From an uncultured Eggerthellaceae bacterium (lineage in GTDB: Bacteria; Actinomycetota; Coriobacteriia; Coriobacteriales; Eggerthellaceae): a stretch of DNA of 49,853 nucleotides. The DNA lies in the NCBI GenBank assembly GCA_910588435.1, contig CAJUPL010000011.1, positions 1 through 49,853 on the forward strand. Reading direction: 5' to 3'. Below are positions 41,370 through 49,830 of the stretch, in pieces. A program made the position numbers and the translations under genes. The notes under the pieces were generated by a model that had not been told where the DNA came from, ran no database searches, and saw nothing but the letters and a program-made list of their open reading frames with translations. Positions within the stretch are counted from its first letter, which is position 1; each line of letters starts with the position of its first letter.

Positions 41370-42334
41370 TGGCAGGGCTATCCTTCTTCGGGAACCAGCA
41401 TGTTCTCAGCTGCTTGCAGGAGCGCTTGGCGCAAGCTGGCTTTCACATGGAAGACCACGTGGAGGACGCAGATGTGGTGCTCACATGCTGTACTACCATG
41501 ACAGAGCTGGAGGACCTCTACTTCGGCGAAGCGGGGCTTCTGCAGAAGATGCGCGAAGACGCCCTTGTGGTGGACATGAGCGCCACCACTCCGAACTTCG
41601 CTCATGAGATCAACAGCGTCTGCGTGCTGTCAGGCTTCAAGGTGTGCATCGCTCCCATGGTGGTGAAGGACAAGATGGCAGGAGATGCCCTGACGGCGTC
41701 CAACATGCGCACATTCTGCTTTGGAGAAGACGGGGCCCTTGAAGCGGCGCGTCCGCTGCTAGAGGCCATCTATGGTGAGATGGAAGAGGTTGCATCTCCC
41801 GGAGCGGCTCAGCTTGCGCGCAGCGCCATCGCGCTGCAGGACTCATCAGAGATCGTAGCCGCAGCTGAGGTGTACGCTCTCTTCAAGAACGTGACGTCGT
41901 CCATGTCCGTGGTGGACGCAGGAGGGCTCAAGCCCCAGAGCTGCGCACCTCAGAGCATGTTCGCGTTCCGCGCCATGGAGGAGCGCCGGTTCAACGGCTC
42001 ATACACGGTTGAGATGATGATGTCTGAGCTGTCCAGCGTGATGATGACAGCAGATGACCATGAGCTCATATTGCCCCAGCTTGAGGCGGCATTCCACATG
42101 CTGGAGCTCCTCTGCGTCATCGGCGGCGCAGACAAGAGTCCGGCAGCCATCTGCCTTGTTTTTGGATCAGACCAAGACGGCGAAGCGTACGGCCTTGACT
42201 GGTCTCGAGCTGACTCGCTCTATTCTGAGGCGTCTTCAGATGACGAAGAGCCCTACGATGAGGATGACTACGCTGATGAGGATGAGTATCTGGATGACAT
42301 CTTCGGGCGCTCATCCGGCTTCTCCACCAACTGA
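41366..42334 (+). CDS. beta-hydroxyacid dehydrogenase-like protein with degenerate NAD site
   Basis: 322 aa, ATG 41366 or 41369. The fold resembles 3-hydroxyisobutyrate/6-phosphogluconate dehydrogenases: a DVVLTCC strand, VDMSATTPNFAHEI in place of the substrate-binding DMST-S-P motif, APMVV, and a helical C-terminal half. The N-terminal GxGxxG dinucleotide motif is not recognisable (GLSFFGNQHVL), and a clear catalytic Lys was not found. It may be a non-catalytic or divergent relative. The last 45 residues are very acidic (DDEEPYDEDDYADEDEYLDD). Coupled to DegV upstream and to the radical-SAM gene downstream. Function uncertain. Confidence 0.6.
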   Translation: MMAGLSFFGNQHVLSCLQERLAQAGFHMEDHVEDADVVLTCCTTMTELEDLYFGEAGLLQKMREDALVVDMSATTPNFAHEINSVCVLSGFKVCIAPMVVKDKMAGDALTASNMRTFCFGEDGALEAARPLLEAIYGEMEEVASPGAAQLARSAIALQDSSEIVAAAEVYALFKNVTSSMSVVDAGGLKPQSCAPQSMFAFRAMEERRFNGSYTVEMMMSELSSVMMTADDHELILPQLEAAFHMLELLCVIGGADKSPAAICLVFGSDQDGEAYGLDWSRADSLYSEASSDDEEPYDEDDYADEDEYLDDIFGRSSGFSTN

Positions 42335-43236
42335 TGGAAGGCTGTGCCCTCTGTCCTAGGGGATGCGACGTTGTAAGGGCGGCGGGTGAGATCGGCGCAT
42401 GCGGCGCAGGTGATGAGTTGGTGGTTGCCCACACCATGCTCCACCAATGGGAGGAGCCGCCCATAAGCTGCGGCGCCGGCAGCGGAGCCGTGTTCTTCGC
42501 GGGCTGCCCTCTAGGGTGCGTCTACTGTCAGAACAGCGCGATATCGCGAAGGGTTGAAGGGGAGGCCGTAACACCTCATGAGCTTTCGCAGACCTTCCTC
42601 AAGCTGCAAGGAGAGGGTGCTGCGAACATCAATCTGGTGACGCCCACGCATTTCGCGAATGGGATCCGGGATGCTATCGGGATGGCCCGTGACGGCGGGT
42701 TGGACCTGCCGGTGATCTGGAACACAAGCGGGTATGAGGCATCAGACGCCATCCGTGCCAATGAGGGCTTCGTGGATGCTTACCTCACTGACTTCAAGTA
42801 CGCAGATGCTGACCTTTCGCGCAGGCTCTCGTTCGCGCCTGACTATCCGCAAGTGGCGCTCTCAGCCATAGAGGAGATGGTGCGCGCCGTGGGCAAGCCT
42901 GCATTCGATGAGCTGGCAGGGGAGCCTAGGTTGGTCTCAGGCGTGGTGGTCAGGCATCTCGTGCTCCCGGGTTGCATACCCCAGTCAAAAGAGGCGCTCC
43001 GCATCCTTCGCGAAGCATTCGGTGACAGCATCCTGCTATCCGTCATGGGTCAATACACGCCAGTGCTGCCGAAAGGCTCTCCTTGCCTTCGGGACATCCC
43101 AGAGCTGGCGCGGGCACTAGAGCCCTCAGAGTATGAGGAGGTCTTGGAGTTCGCTGATGAGCTAGGATATGAGGACTACTTCTGGCAAGACGGCGATGCT
43201 GCCAAAGAGAGCTTCATCCCGCAGTTCTATTCATGA
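42334..43236 (+). CDS. COG1313-type radical SAM protein (PflA-like)
   Basis: 300 aa, ATG overlapping the preceding stop. Radical SAM protein of the COG1313 group, annotated as putative pyruvate formate-lyase activating enzymes. The 4Fe-4S SAM motif is GCPLGCVYCQN (CxxxCxxC). The N-terminus adds an extra cluster motif, CALCPRGCDV...CGAG. NLVTPTHFANGI and VIWNTSGYE are typical of this group. The target protein is not in the window. A 140-base gap follows. Confidence 0.88.
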   Translation: MEGCALCPRGCDVVRAAGEIGACGAGDELVVAHTMLHQWEEPPISCGAGSGAVFFAGCPLGCVYCQNSAISRRVEGEAVTPHELSQTFLKLQGEGAANINLVTPTHFANGIRDAIGMARDGGLDLPVIWNTSGYEASDAIRANEGFVDAYLTDFKYADADLSRRLSFAPDYPQVALSAIEEMVRAVGKPAFDELAGEPRLVSGVVVRHLVLPGCIPQSKEALRILREAFGDSILLSVMGQYTPVLPKGSPCLRDIPELARALEPSEYEEVLEFADELGYEDYFWQDGDAAKESFIPQFYS

Positions 43237-43377
43237 TGCTGGCTACCACAAGGGAGGCGGCAGCTCCAAGGAACATGCTGTAAACAACTTCATACCCACA
43301 TCCCTTAGACGACGCGAACGCAAGAGGCTTGTGATATACCGATATCAGTTGAAGGAACGCGCGACGGAGGAGCCATC

Positions 43378-44028
43378 ATGGGCATCGATGAAGAGCTTGA
43401 TAACCTAGAGACAGCCCAGACAGAGGCAGAGCAGATAGACGAAGAGACTGAGATCCAAGACGTAGCTGATGACATGGATGAGCTCTTGGGCCCTGAGGCT
43501 CTTGAGACGGATCAAACGCACGCATTCGCAAGCTTCACCACCAACAATGAAGCAGATTACAACGGCTATGATCCGGAAGAGGTCATAGAGGCAGCCAACG
43601 ATGAATATGCAGCCAATGTCCTCCATTCCGAAGGCTATCACGTGGAAGATGCTCATGACCTTGAGGAAGAGGTCATCGAGATGGAGATAGAGGATGAGGA
43701 TATCGCCGCATACCTCGTTGATGAGGATGACAACGAGATAGGCTTCGTGCTCATAGACGAAGATGGCAATGAGCAGGAATACTACTACGTTGACATGGAT
43801 GAGTACGAGGTGGTGGATGACGGGTCAGAGGATGATCCTGAGCCTCACACCAAGGTAATCCGCGCCGAGGATGGCGAAGAGTTCGACCTTGGCATCACCC
43901 GCGAAGGCATCGCAGAGGCAACGCAGGATATGAATGTGGTCTACAAGGAAGGCGCTGAGGTTCTCAGTGAGCTCAAGGAGACGATGGATGAGATATCAGA
44001 GTCGATGAGCTTCATGAAGAAGCGCTGA
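43378..44028 (+). CDS. hypothetical highly acidic protein
   Basis: 216 aa, with GGAGGA 6 nt before the ATG. No family recognised. About a third of residues are Asp or Glu, with clusters such as EMEIEDEDIAAYLVDEDDNE and DEYEVVDDGSEDDPE; only the final helix (LSELKETMDEISESMSF) and end MKKR look otherwise. No signal peptide or TM. Codons match the neighbours and it has a strong ribosome site, so it is likely a real, soluble protein, perhaps a binding partner of basic proteins. It directly precedes the ssrA promoter. Confidence 0.75.
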   Translation: MGIDEELDNLETAQTEAEQIDEETEIQDVADDMDELLGPEALETDQTHAFASFTTNNEADYNGYDPEEVIEAANDEYAANVLHSEGYHVEDAHDLEEEVIEMEIEDEDIAAYLVDEDDNEIGFVLIDEDGNEQEYYYVDMDEYEVVDDGSEDDPEPHTKVIRAEDGEEFDLGITREGIAEATQDMNVVYKEGAEVLSELKETMDEISESMSFMKKR

Positions 44029-44034
44029 GGTTCC

Positions 44035-44062
44035 TTGACTGTTGGTCTGGCCTGTGTAGAAT
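44035..44062 (+). promoter_or_regulatory. promoter of ssrA
   Basis: TTGACT (44035-44040), 16-nt spacer, TAGAAT (44057-44062), the best sigma-70-type promoter in the window, 15 nt before the mature 5' end. Confidence 0.7.
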
Positions 44063-44076
44063 GCTCATACCCATTA

Positions 44077-44447
44077 GGGGGTGACTGGTTTCGACATGGC
44101 AGGTCTGAGATGAGGAGCAAGCCGTGGTCTCCTCGCCACGTTAAATAGGGGTACTGTCAAATCTAATTGGCAAAGCTAAGACTCAGAGCGCTCCGGCGCT
44201 CGCCATGGCTGCTTAATAGCAACCATCCGCTGAACTCGGGACTTCCCCGATCCGAGGGACGCGTCATCTTCAGGGGAATGCTCTGCATCACGTAGCTGGT
44301 ATGGATGCAGAAAAGACTGAACCAGCTAGGGGAGGCAACGTCTGTTTGCGGACCGAACCGCCCCGAAGCTTTGAGCGCAAACTAAGCTTGTAGCGCCTCG
44401 TCAAGGATCTGGTATGGACCGGAGTTCGATTCTCCGCACCTCCACCA
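44077..44447 (+). ncRNA. ssrA: tmRNA (ssrA)
   Basis: 371 nt. The ends GGGGGTG and CACCTCC pair as the acceptor stem, and CCA is encoded. GACTGG-TTTCGACA at the 5' end and GGAGTTCGATTCTCC at the 3' end are classic tmRNA. The tag reading frame is GGC (44169) to TAA (44214-44216): GKAKTQSAPALAMAA after the charged Ala. The start resembles the AGKTN... tag of Bacillus, while the end is ALAMAA instead of the common ALAA. Partner SmpB is encoded 4.3 kb downstream. Confidence 0.96.
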
Positions 44448-44455
44448 GATGATCC

Positions 44456-44490
44456 GGGCGGACCTCGCGTGTGAGGTCCGCCCTTCGCAC
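44456..44490 (+). terminator. terminator of ssrA
   Basis: 11-bp perfect stem GGGCGGACCTC (44456-44466) and GAGGTCCGCCC (44473-44483), followed by TT and then TTTT a few bases later. Confidence 0.75.
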
Positions 44491-44542
44491 GTTTTGAAGC
44501 CAGCGTGCGCTAGAAGAGCTAGGGCAAGGAGAGATAGAAGAC

Positions 44543-45901
44543 ATGACGCAGGATATGTCACGCCATTTCGGATGGGGCGCGCTGATCCGCTTCACGCTGC
44601 CCTCCATGCTGATGATGATATTCACGTCCATCTACGGCGTGGTGGACGGGCTGTTCGTTTCGAACTTCGCCGGCAAGACGGCGTTCGCGGCTGTGAACTT
44701 CGTCATGCCCATCATCATGATCCCATCTGCCGTCGGGTTCATGATCGGCACCGGTGGTTCGGCCATCGTGGCCAAGACGCGCGGTGAGGGCGACGATGAG
44801 ACCGCCAAGCGCCAGTTCACCATGCTGGTGTATTCGGGTGCCATCATGGGCGTCATCTTGGCTGTGATCGGCATCCTGATCGCGGAGCCAGCGTGCGCGC
44901 TTCTTGGCGCACAAGGACAGATGCTGGCAGATTGCGGGATGTATGGCCGCATCATCTTCATAACGCTCCCGTTCTTCGTGCTGCAATACATCTTCCAGAG
45001 CTTCTTCGTCACAGCGGGCAAGCCGCAGCTTGGCTTCTTCGTGGTGCTAGGGGCGGGATGCGCGAACATCGTGCTGGACTTCCTGCTGGTTGGCGTGTTC
45101 GGAATGGGACTCATCGGCGCTGCCATCGCAACGAACGTCTCTGAGATCTTAGGCGGCGGCATCCCGCTCATCTACTTCGCGCGCAACAACACTAGCTTCC
45201 TCAAGTTCGTGCGTGCGCCGTTCGAAGGGCGCGTGCTGGGGCGTGCATCCTTCAACGGGATGTCTGAGATGGTGACCAATATAGCCATGTCCATCGTGGG
45301 CGTGCTGTATAACCTGCAGCTGATGCGCTACATAGGCGAAGACGGCGTAGCGGCATATGGCGTCATCATGTACGTGGTGATGATCTTCGCGGCCATCTTC
45401 ATGGGGTATGCCATGGGCTCCAGCCCGCTCATGAGCTTCCAATATGGGGCCAAGAACCATAAAGAGATGCAGAACCTCTTCAGGAAGAGCATCGTCTTCG
45501 TGCTATTGGGCGGTGTGGTGATGTTCGGCGTGGCTGAAGCATCAGCGGAGCTTGTGGCCACCATATTCGTGAGCTATGACCAAGGGCTCTTCAACATGAC
45601 AGTGGAGGCATTCAGGATATACGCCTTCGCATACATCCTGATGGGCTTCTCCATCTACGGCTCCGCTCTCTTCACATCCCTTGGCAACGGCATCGTGTCT
45701 GCGGTGATAGCGCTCTTGCGCTCGCTCGTCTTCGAAGCTGGCAGCGTGCTCTTGATGCCGCTCATATTCGGCATCCAGGGGATATGGGTCTCCATCAGCG
45801 TGGCCGAGGCAGCGTCATTCGCGGTCACGCTCATCTTCATGCTGGCGCTTGGCCGCAGATACGGCTTCCTCAGGCGCCGTACTCCGCGTAGTAATCCTTG
45901 A
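44543..45901 (+). CDS. MATE family multidrug efflux transporter
   Basis: 452 aa, with AAGGAGA 9 nt upstream. Twelve TM helices in two six-helix halves. N-terminal FGWGALIRFTLPSMLMMIFTSIYGVVDGLFVS matches the MATE entry helix; GTGGSAIVAKTRGEGDDE lies in the first loop. Exports organic cations or drugs by Na+ or H+ antiport. The last 32 bases overlap the convergent pyrE gene, an unusual arrangement. Confidence 0.93.
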   Translation: MTQDMSRHFGWGALIRFTLPSMLMMIFTSIYGVVDGLFVSNFAGKTAFAAVNFVMPIIMIPSAVGFMIGTGGSAIVAKTRGEGDDETAKRQFTMLVYSGAIMGVILAVIGILIAEPACALLGAQGQMLADCGMYGRIIFITLPFFVLQYIFQSFFVTAGKPQLGFFVVLGAGCANIVLDFLLVGVFGMGLIGAAIATNVSEILGGGIPLIYFARNNTSFLKFVRAPFEGRVLGRASFNGMSEMVTNIAMSIVGVLYNLQLMRYIGEDGVAAYGVIMYVVMIFAAIFMGYAMGSSPLMSFQYGAKNHKEMQNLFRKSIVFVLLGGVVMFGVAEASAELVATIFVSYDQGLFNMTVEAFRIYAFAYILMGFSIYGSALFTSLGNGIVSAVIALLRSLVFEAGSVLLMPLIFGIQGIWVSISVAEAASFAVTLIFMLALGRRYGFLRRRTPRSNP

Positions 45902-46538
45902 TGGCTTGTGAGAGCTCATCGTCAAGCGCACCGCGGGATGTGAGCTCTTCCACCACCTCAGACATGGTGACGATGGCGCATGCCGGGAATCCGAAGGTGT
46001 CTGTCACCTCTTCAAGCGCGCGCTTGCTGCCAGATGGCCCCACCTCTTCGCGGTCAAGAGAGACCATGAGGCCCACCACCTCTACGTCAGCCGCAGCCTT
46101 CAGTATGGGGTAGGTCTCGCGGATGGACTTGCCCGAGGTGGTCACGTCCTCAACCATGAGCACGCGGTCTCCGTCGTGGAGCTCTGACCCCAGGAGGATG
46201 CCTGCATCTCCGTGGTCCTTCGCCTCCTTGCGATTGGAGCAGTAGCGCACCTCGGCTCCGTATAGGTCTTGCAGAGCCATGGTGGTGACTACGGATAGCG
46301 GGATGCCCTTGTAGGCAGGCCCGAAGACCACGTCAAGATCAAGCCCGAAGCGCTCATTGATGGCCTGAGCGTAGAACTGGCCCAGGCGCTTCAGCTGAAG
46401 GCCTGTCACATATGCGCCTGAGTTCATGAAGAAGGGTGATAGCCGTCCGCTCTTCAAGGTGAAGCTCCCGAACTTGAGCACCTGGCTCTCCAGCATGAAA
46501 TCTATGAATTCGCGCTTGTAGCTCTCCATGATGGGCAT
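45870..46538 (-). CDS. pyrE: orotate phosphoribosyltransferase
   Basis: 222 aa from ATG 46538, with AAGGA 5 nt upstream; ATG 46529 is equally possible. Makes OMP from orotate and PRPP. Marks: FTLKSGRLSPFFMNSGAY, VFGPAYKGIPLS, the EAKDHGD loop, and the PRPP motif MVEDVTTSGKSI. No other pyr gene is nearby. Confidence 0.94.
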   Translation of the reverse strand: MPIMESYKREFIDFMLESQVLKFGSFTLKSGRLSPFFMNSGAYVTGLQLKRLGQFYAQAINERFGLDLDVVFGPAYKGIPLSVVTTMALQDLYGAEVRYCSNRKEAKDHGDAGILLGSELHDGDRVLMVEDVTTSGKSIRETYPILKAAADVEVVGLMVSLDREEVGPSGSKRALEEVTDTFGFPACAIVTMSEVVEELTSRGALDDELSQAIKDYYAEYGA

Positions 46539-46647
46539 TCCTTTCCTTGCGCGTTGGCATCTCATTGCAAGATGATAGGGCAAGCAGAACGGGCATTTGA
46601 TAAGATTGCCCACAAGCTGGAAGCAATCCGCGAAAGGCGGCCTTTAG

Positions 46648-46926
46648 TTGCCCTCATTCATCGCCCATTATAAGTCGCTTGATTCCTCAGAGGACCGTGC
46701 ACGCGGCCTGTTCGAATTCCAGAGCGAATCAAGGCTGGGCAGCAAGGGCAACGCGCACGATGCGCGCATCCGCATGCTAGAGGTGTTCGGCAACCAAGCG
46801 CTATCTTGGACGATAGAGAAGATAGAGCGAAAGCCTCAGAAGGAAGAGAGGCTTGACGGGCAGCTTGAGCTTGACTTCCGTGCACCGGTCAAGAAGAAGC
46901 GCAAGCGCAAGAGAGAGTACTGGTAG
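46648..46926 (+). CDS. small basic protein of unknown function
   Basis: 92 aa from TTG 46648, which has AAAGGCGG 7 nt upstream. No family recognised. The middle is helical and charged (HDARIRMLEVFGNQALSWTI); the end is strongly basic (KKKRKRKREYW). It stops 9 bases before the M42 peptidase gene and is probably in its operon. A nucleic-acid-binding role is possible from the tail alone. Confidence 0.55.
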   Translation: MPSFIAHYKSLDSSEDRARGLFEFQSESRLGSKGNAHDARIRMLEVFGNQALSWTIEKIERKPQKEERLDGQLELDFRAPVKKKRKRKREYW

Positions 46927-46935
46927 GAGCGAACA

Positions 46936-48783
46936 ATGAAGAAACGTGACATCAAGTTCCTGAAAGAGCTAGTGGAGACTCCGTCCCCTACCGGGTCTGA
47001 GGAGAAGGTGGCGGAGCTGGTGCGCCAGCGCTTGACCGGCATCGCGGATGAGATCCACACAGACACCATGGGCTCTGTGCATGCCATCCTCTCAAGCGAC
47101 ATGAGCGTGGTCTCATCAACGCTGGAAGATGAGGATGTGGATGTTGCTGCGTTCGAAGACTCTGGCGAATACGTCTACGCTCAGGAGGAGGCTCACGCAA
47201 GCGGCAATGTGGTGGAGATGGCAACGCCCGTCTTCATGTTGGCAGCGCACATGGATGAGGTGGGCCTCATGGTGCGCTACATCTCGGACGACGGCTTCCT
47301 ATACGTGTCAGCCATCGGCGGGGTTGACGCAGCCATCCTCCCCGGCATGCGCGTGGATGTGCACGCGAAGGACGGCGTGCTCAGGGGCGTTGTGGGTCGC
47401 AAGCCCATACACCTGATAGATCAAGAAGAGCGCAAGGCTGTGACCCCTCTTGACAACCTGGTGATAGACCTTGGCCTTCCGCCCTTCAAGGTGAAGCAGA
47501 AGGTGAGCGTGGGGGATTCCATCACGTACGGGGTCAAGTTCGAGAAGCTTGGGGAGGACATGGCCGTCTCCAAGTCATTCGATGACAAGGCGGGTGTCTT
47601 CATCGCGTGCGAGGTCATGGAGCGGCTGCACGAGTCTGACCAGATGGAGGGCACATACATCGCAGCCATCACCACGCAAGAGGAGATCGGCACGCGCGGT
47701 GCCACCACGAGCGCGTATTCCGTTGACCCAGACGTTGCCGTGGCATTCGACGTCACGCATGCAACTGACTACCCGGGGATCGACCGCACGAAGCACGGCT
47801 ACATCAAGTGCGGAGCAGGCCCTGTCATCGCGAAGGGACCCAACATCAACCCGCTGGTGTTCCAGCGCCTGGTTGCGGCCGCTGAGGCTGAGGACATCCC
47901 GTATCAGCTGGAGGCTGAGCCGGGAGTCACGGGAACGGATGCGCGCGCCATCCAGATATCTCAGAGCGGAATCCCAACGGGCCTCGTGTCCATCCCGCTT
48001 CGCTACATGCATACGCCGAACGAGACTGTGTCTCTGAAGGATATAGACGCAACCATCCGACTGCTCGTTCGCTTTGCGCTTGACCTTGAGTCAGATGCAA
48101 GCTTCGTGCCCGGCATCTCTCCGGCTCCCGAGCGCCCCTATGAGGATAGGTTCCGCCCGAAGAAGCCGGTGGACGCAGAGCGTGAGCTTGCCAAGCTGCG
48201 CCGCAAGATGGAGAAGATGTCTGCTCGCATCGCAGAGCTGGAAGATGAGAGCGGGCAGATGTCCACAGTGCAGAAGGCCCAGATAGAGCTCTTCGAGAAG
48301 ATGACGGCAAAGGCAAGTGAAGAGCCGGAAGCTGCAGACGATCTGGAGCTTGAGGAGAAGGCAGAAGCCATCTTAGAGGAGACGGCTGAGAAGAAGGCCA
48401 GCTCCTCTCAACCTGAGATCCTGGGTGGCCCGTACGCGCAGGCTCAAGAGGCCAAGGCTGCACCTCAGCAGATGAACAATCCGCGCTACGCTCAGCAGCA
48501 GCCATATGCGCAGACGCCGCAATACGGCATGCCAGGCCAGCCTTACGCGGATGCCCCGTTCGAGCGCCAGCAGCAGATGCGTCAAGGGGAGTTCGGCGCT
48601 GCCAACCCATACGGCGCGCACCAGCCGCAGATGCCGTATCAAGCGCAGACGCAGGCGCAGGGCAAGCCCTCCACCTTCGCGGATCCCAAGGCGGCTGAAG
48701 AGGCTGCGCAAGGGATCATCCCAGGCAAGGATACGCTCACCATCATCCCCACCAACATCGAAGATGTGGAGGATGGCGAATAG
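46936..48783 (+). CDS. M42 family aminopeptidase with acidic insert and PQ-rich tail
   Basis: 615 aa, with TAGGAG upstream. Residues about 1-395 are a glutamyl/deblocking aminopeptidase: metal ligands in LAAHMDEVG and SFDDKAG, catalytic Glu in TTQEEIGTRG, FDVTHATDYP, and RYMHTPNETV. An acidic insert of about 40 residues (near 55-95) lies before the metal motif. After residue 395 come a coiled coil (ELAKLRRKMEKMSARIAELE), a Glu-rich stretch and a Gln/Pro/Tyr/Gly-rich tail with repeated PYAQ/PQYG elements. M42 enzymes usually end near 350, so over 200 residues are extra. Soluble, no signal. Confidence 0.87.
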   Translation: MKKRDIKFLKELVETPSPTGSEEKVAELVRQRLTGIADEIHTDTMGSVHAILSSDMSVVSSTLEDEDVDVAAFEDSGEYVYAQEEAHASGNVVEMATPVFMLAAHMDEVGLMVRYISDDGFLYVSAIGGVDAAILPGMRVDVHAKDGVLRGVVGRKPIHLIDQEERKAVTPLDNLVIDLGLPPFKVKQKVSVGDSITYGVKFEKLGEDMAVSKSFDDKAGVFIACEVMERLHESDQMEGTYIAAITTQEEIGTRGATTSAYSVDPDVAVAFDVTHATDYPGIDRTKHGYIKCGAGPVIAKGPNINPLVFQRLVAAAEAEDIPYQLEAEPGVTGTDARAIQISQSGIPTGLVSIPLRYMHTPNETVSLKDIDATIRLLVRFALDLESDASFVPGISPAPERPYEDRFRPKKPVDAERELAKLRRKMEKMSARIAELEDESGQMSTVQKAQIELFEKMTAKASEEPEAADDLELEEKAEAILEETAEKKASSSQPEILGGPYAQAQEAKAAPQQMNNPRYAQQQPYAQTPQYGMPGQPYADAPFERQQQMRQGEFGAANPYGAHQPQMPYQAQTQAQGKPSTFADPKAAEEAAQGIIPGKDTLTIIPTNIEDVEDGE

Positions 48784-48785
48784 CC

Positions 48786-49256
48786 ATGGCGGGCAAGAGG
48801 GAAGAGAAGCTGATAGCGAAGAACCGCCGCGCCTTCCATGACTATGAGATCTTGGAGACGTTCGAGGCGGGGATAGAGCTCAACGGGTGCGAGGTGAGGT
48901 CCCTGCGTGACAACAACGCGCAGCTGACCGACACCTTCGCGCTCGTCCGCAATGGCGAGGCATGGCTGAACAACCTGCATATCGCGCCATTCGAGAACGG
49001 CAACATCGCGAATGTGGATCCTGACCGTCGCCGAAAGCTCCTCTTGCACAAGAACCAGATACGCTACCTTGCTGAGAAGACCCAAGAGAAGGGGCTGGCC
49101 ATCGTGCCGCTCAAGATGTACTTCAATGACAGGAATCTGGTCAAGGTTGAGATAGCGCTGGCTCGCGGCAAGAAGCTCTACGACAAGCGCAACTCCATGA
49201 AGGAGCGCGACGTCAAGCGCGAGATAGACCGCGCCCTCAAATCCCGCAGCCGCTAG
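48786..49256 (+). CDS. smpB: SsrA-binding protein SmpB
   Basis: 156 aa, the family length. Binds the tRNA-like part of tmRNA and takes it to stalled ribosomes. Marks: IAKNRRAFHDYEILETFEAGIEL, GCEVRSLR, FALVRNGEAWLNNLHIAPFE and GKKLYDKR near the basic C-terminal helix. GGAGG lies 14 nt upstream, which is distant. Its partner ssrA is 4.3 kb upstream on the same strand. Confidence 0.97.
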   Translation: MAGKREEKLIAKNRRAFHDYEILETFEAGIELNGCEVRSLRDNNAQLTDTFALVRNGEAWLNNLHIAPFENGNIANVDPDRRRKLLLHKNQIRYLAEKTQEKGLAIVPLKMYFNDRNLVKVEIALARGKKLYDKRNSMKERDVKREIDRALKSRSR

Positions 49257-49263
49257 GCTCCCT

Positions 49264-49777
49264 TGCTGTCCCAAAAGTGCTGCACAGGCAAAGAACATGC
49301 CTGTGCACTTTTACTACGGCCTTTAACTCTGAATTGCGAGGTCGCAATTCAGAGTAGCGGCTTTGGTGGCCTCCCGGCCACCTGTTCAACCTGCAGCACT
49401 GACCCCATTGCTGCCCCAAAAATGTTGCACAGGCAAAGAGCATGCCTGTGCACTTTTATAACGGCCTTTAACAGCTGCATTCGCTTGTCGCTCATGCATC
49501 TGTAGCGGCCTTGGTGGCCTTCCGGCCACCTATCCAACCCCCCTTGCGGTAGGCGGCTGCATTGCAGCCGCAGCATTGCTTCCCCCTCCTGTGGGCGCTT
49601 GCATTGCAAGCGCAGCATTGACCCCCCTCGCGTGGGCGCTTGCATTGCAAGCGCAGCATTGCGATGAGCAATGCGTAACTTGCCCGGCAGGGCAAGAGCA
49701 CCCGGATGCCAGCAACTGGTCCGGAAACCCAGCCTGGCGCAAGACACCGATCCGGACAATCCCGGCTCCAACCCTCA
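49264..49777 (+). repeat. modular hairpin element D (longest copy)
   Basis: Two tandem copies (period 145 bp) of the first half, then unit hairpins and the tail seen in A and B. First half: a CACAGGCA/TGCCTGTG stem, CGGCCTTTAAC, a variable stem (ACTCTGAATTGCGA, 49326-49339 with 49342-49355; in the second copy ACAGCTGCAT, 49471-49480, with 49494-49503) and GGTGGCC/GGCCACC. Units: GCGGCTGC/GCAGCCGC, then twice GCGCTTGC/GCAAGCGC. Then GCATTGC/GCAATGC (49656-49674), CTTGCCC-GGCA-GGGCAAG (49679-49696), and the tail to ACCCTCA (49771-49777). It fills the region after smpB; no gene seen to the window end. Confidence 0.87.
49273..49312 (+). terminator. terminator-like hairpin after smpB, part of element D
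   Basis: AAAAGTG, a CTG bulge, CACAGGCA (49283-49290), loop, TGCCTGTG and CACTTTT. The long stem plus T run could end smpB transcription, and by symmetry the opposite strand. Repeated at 49428-49435 onward. Confidence 0.55.
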
Positions 49778-49830
49778 CCCTGCTCACATGCGATGGCTGG
49801 CACCCTCGCTAGGCCTCAGGCTGGCGGTCG

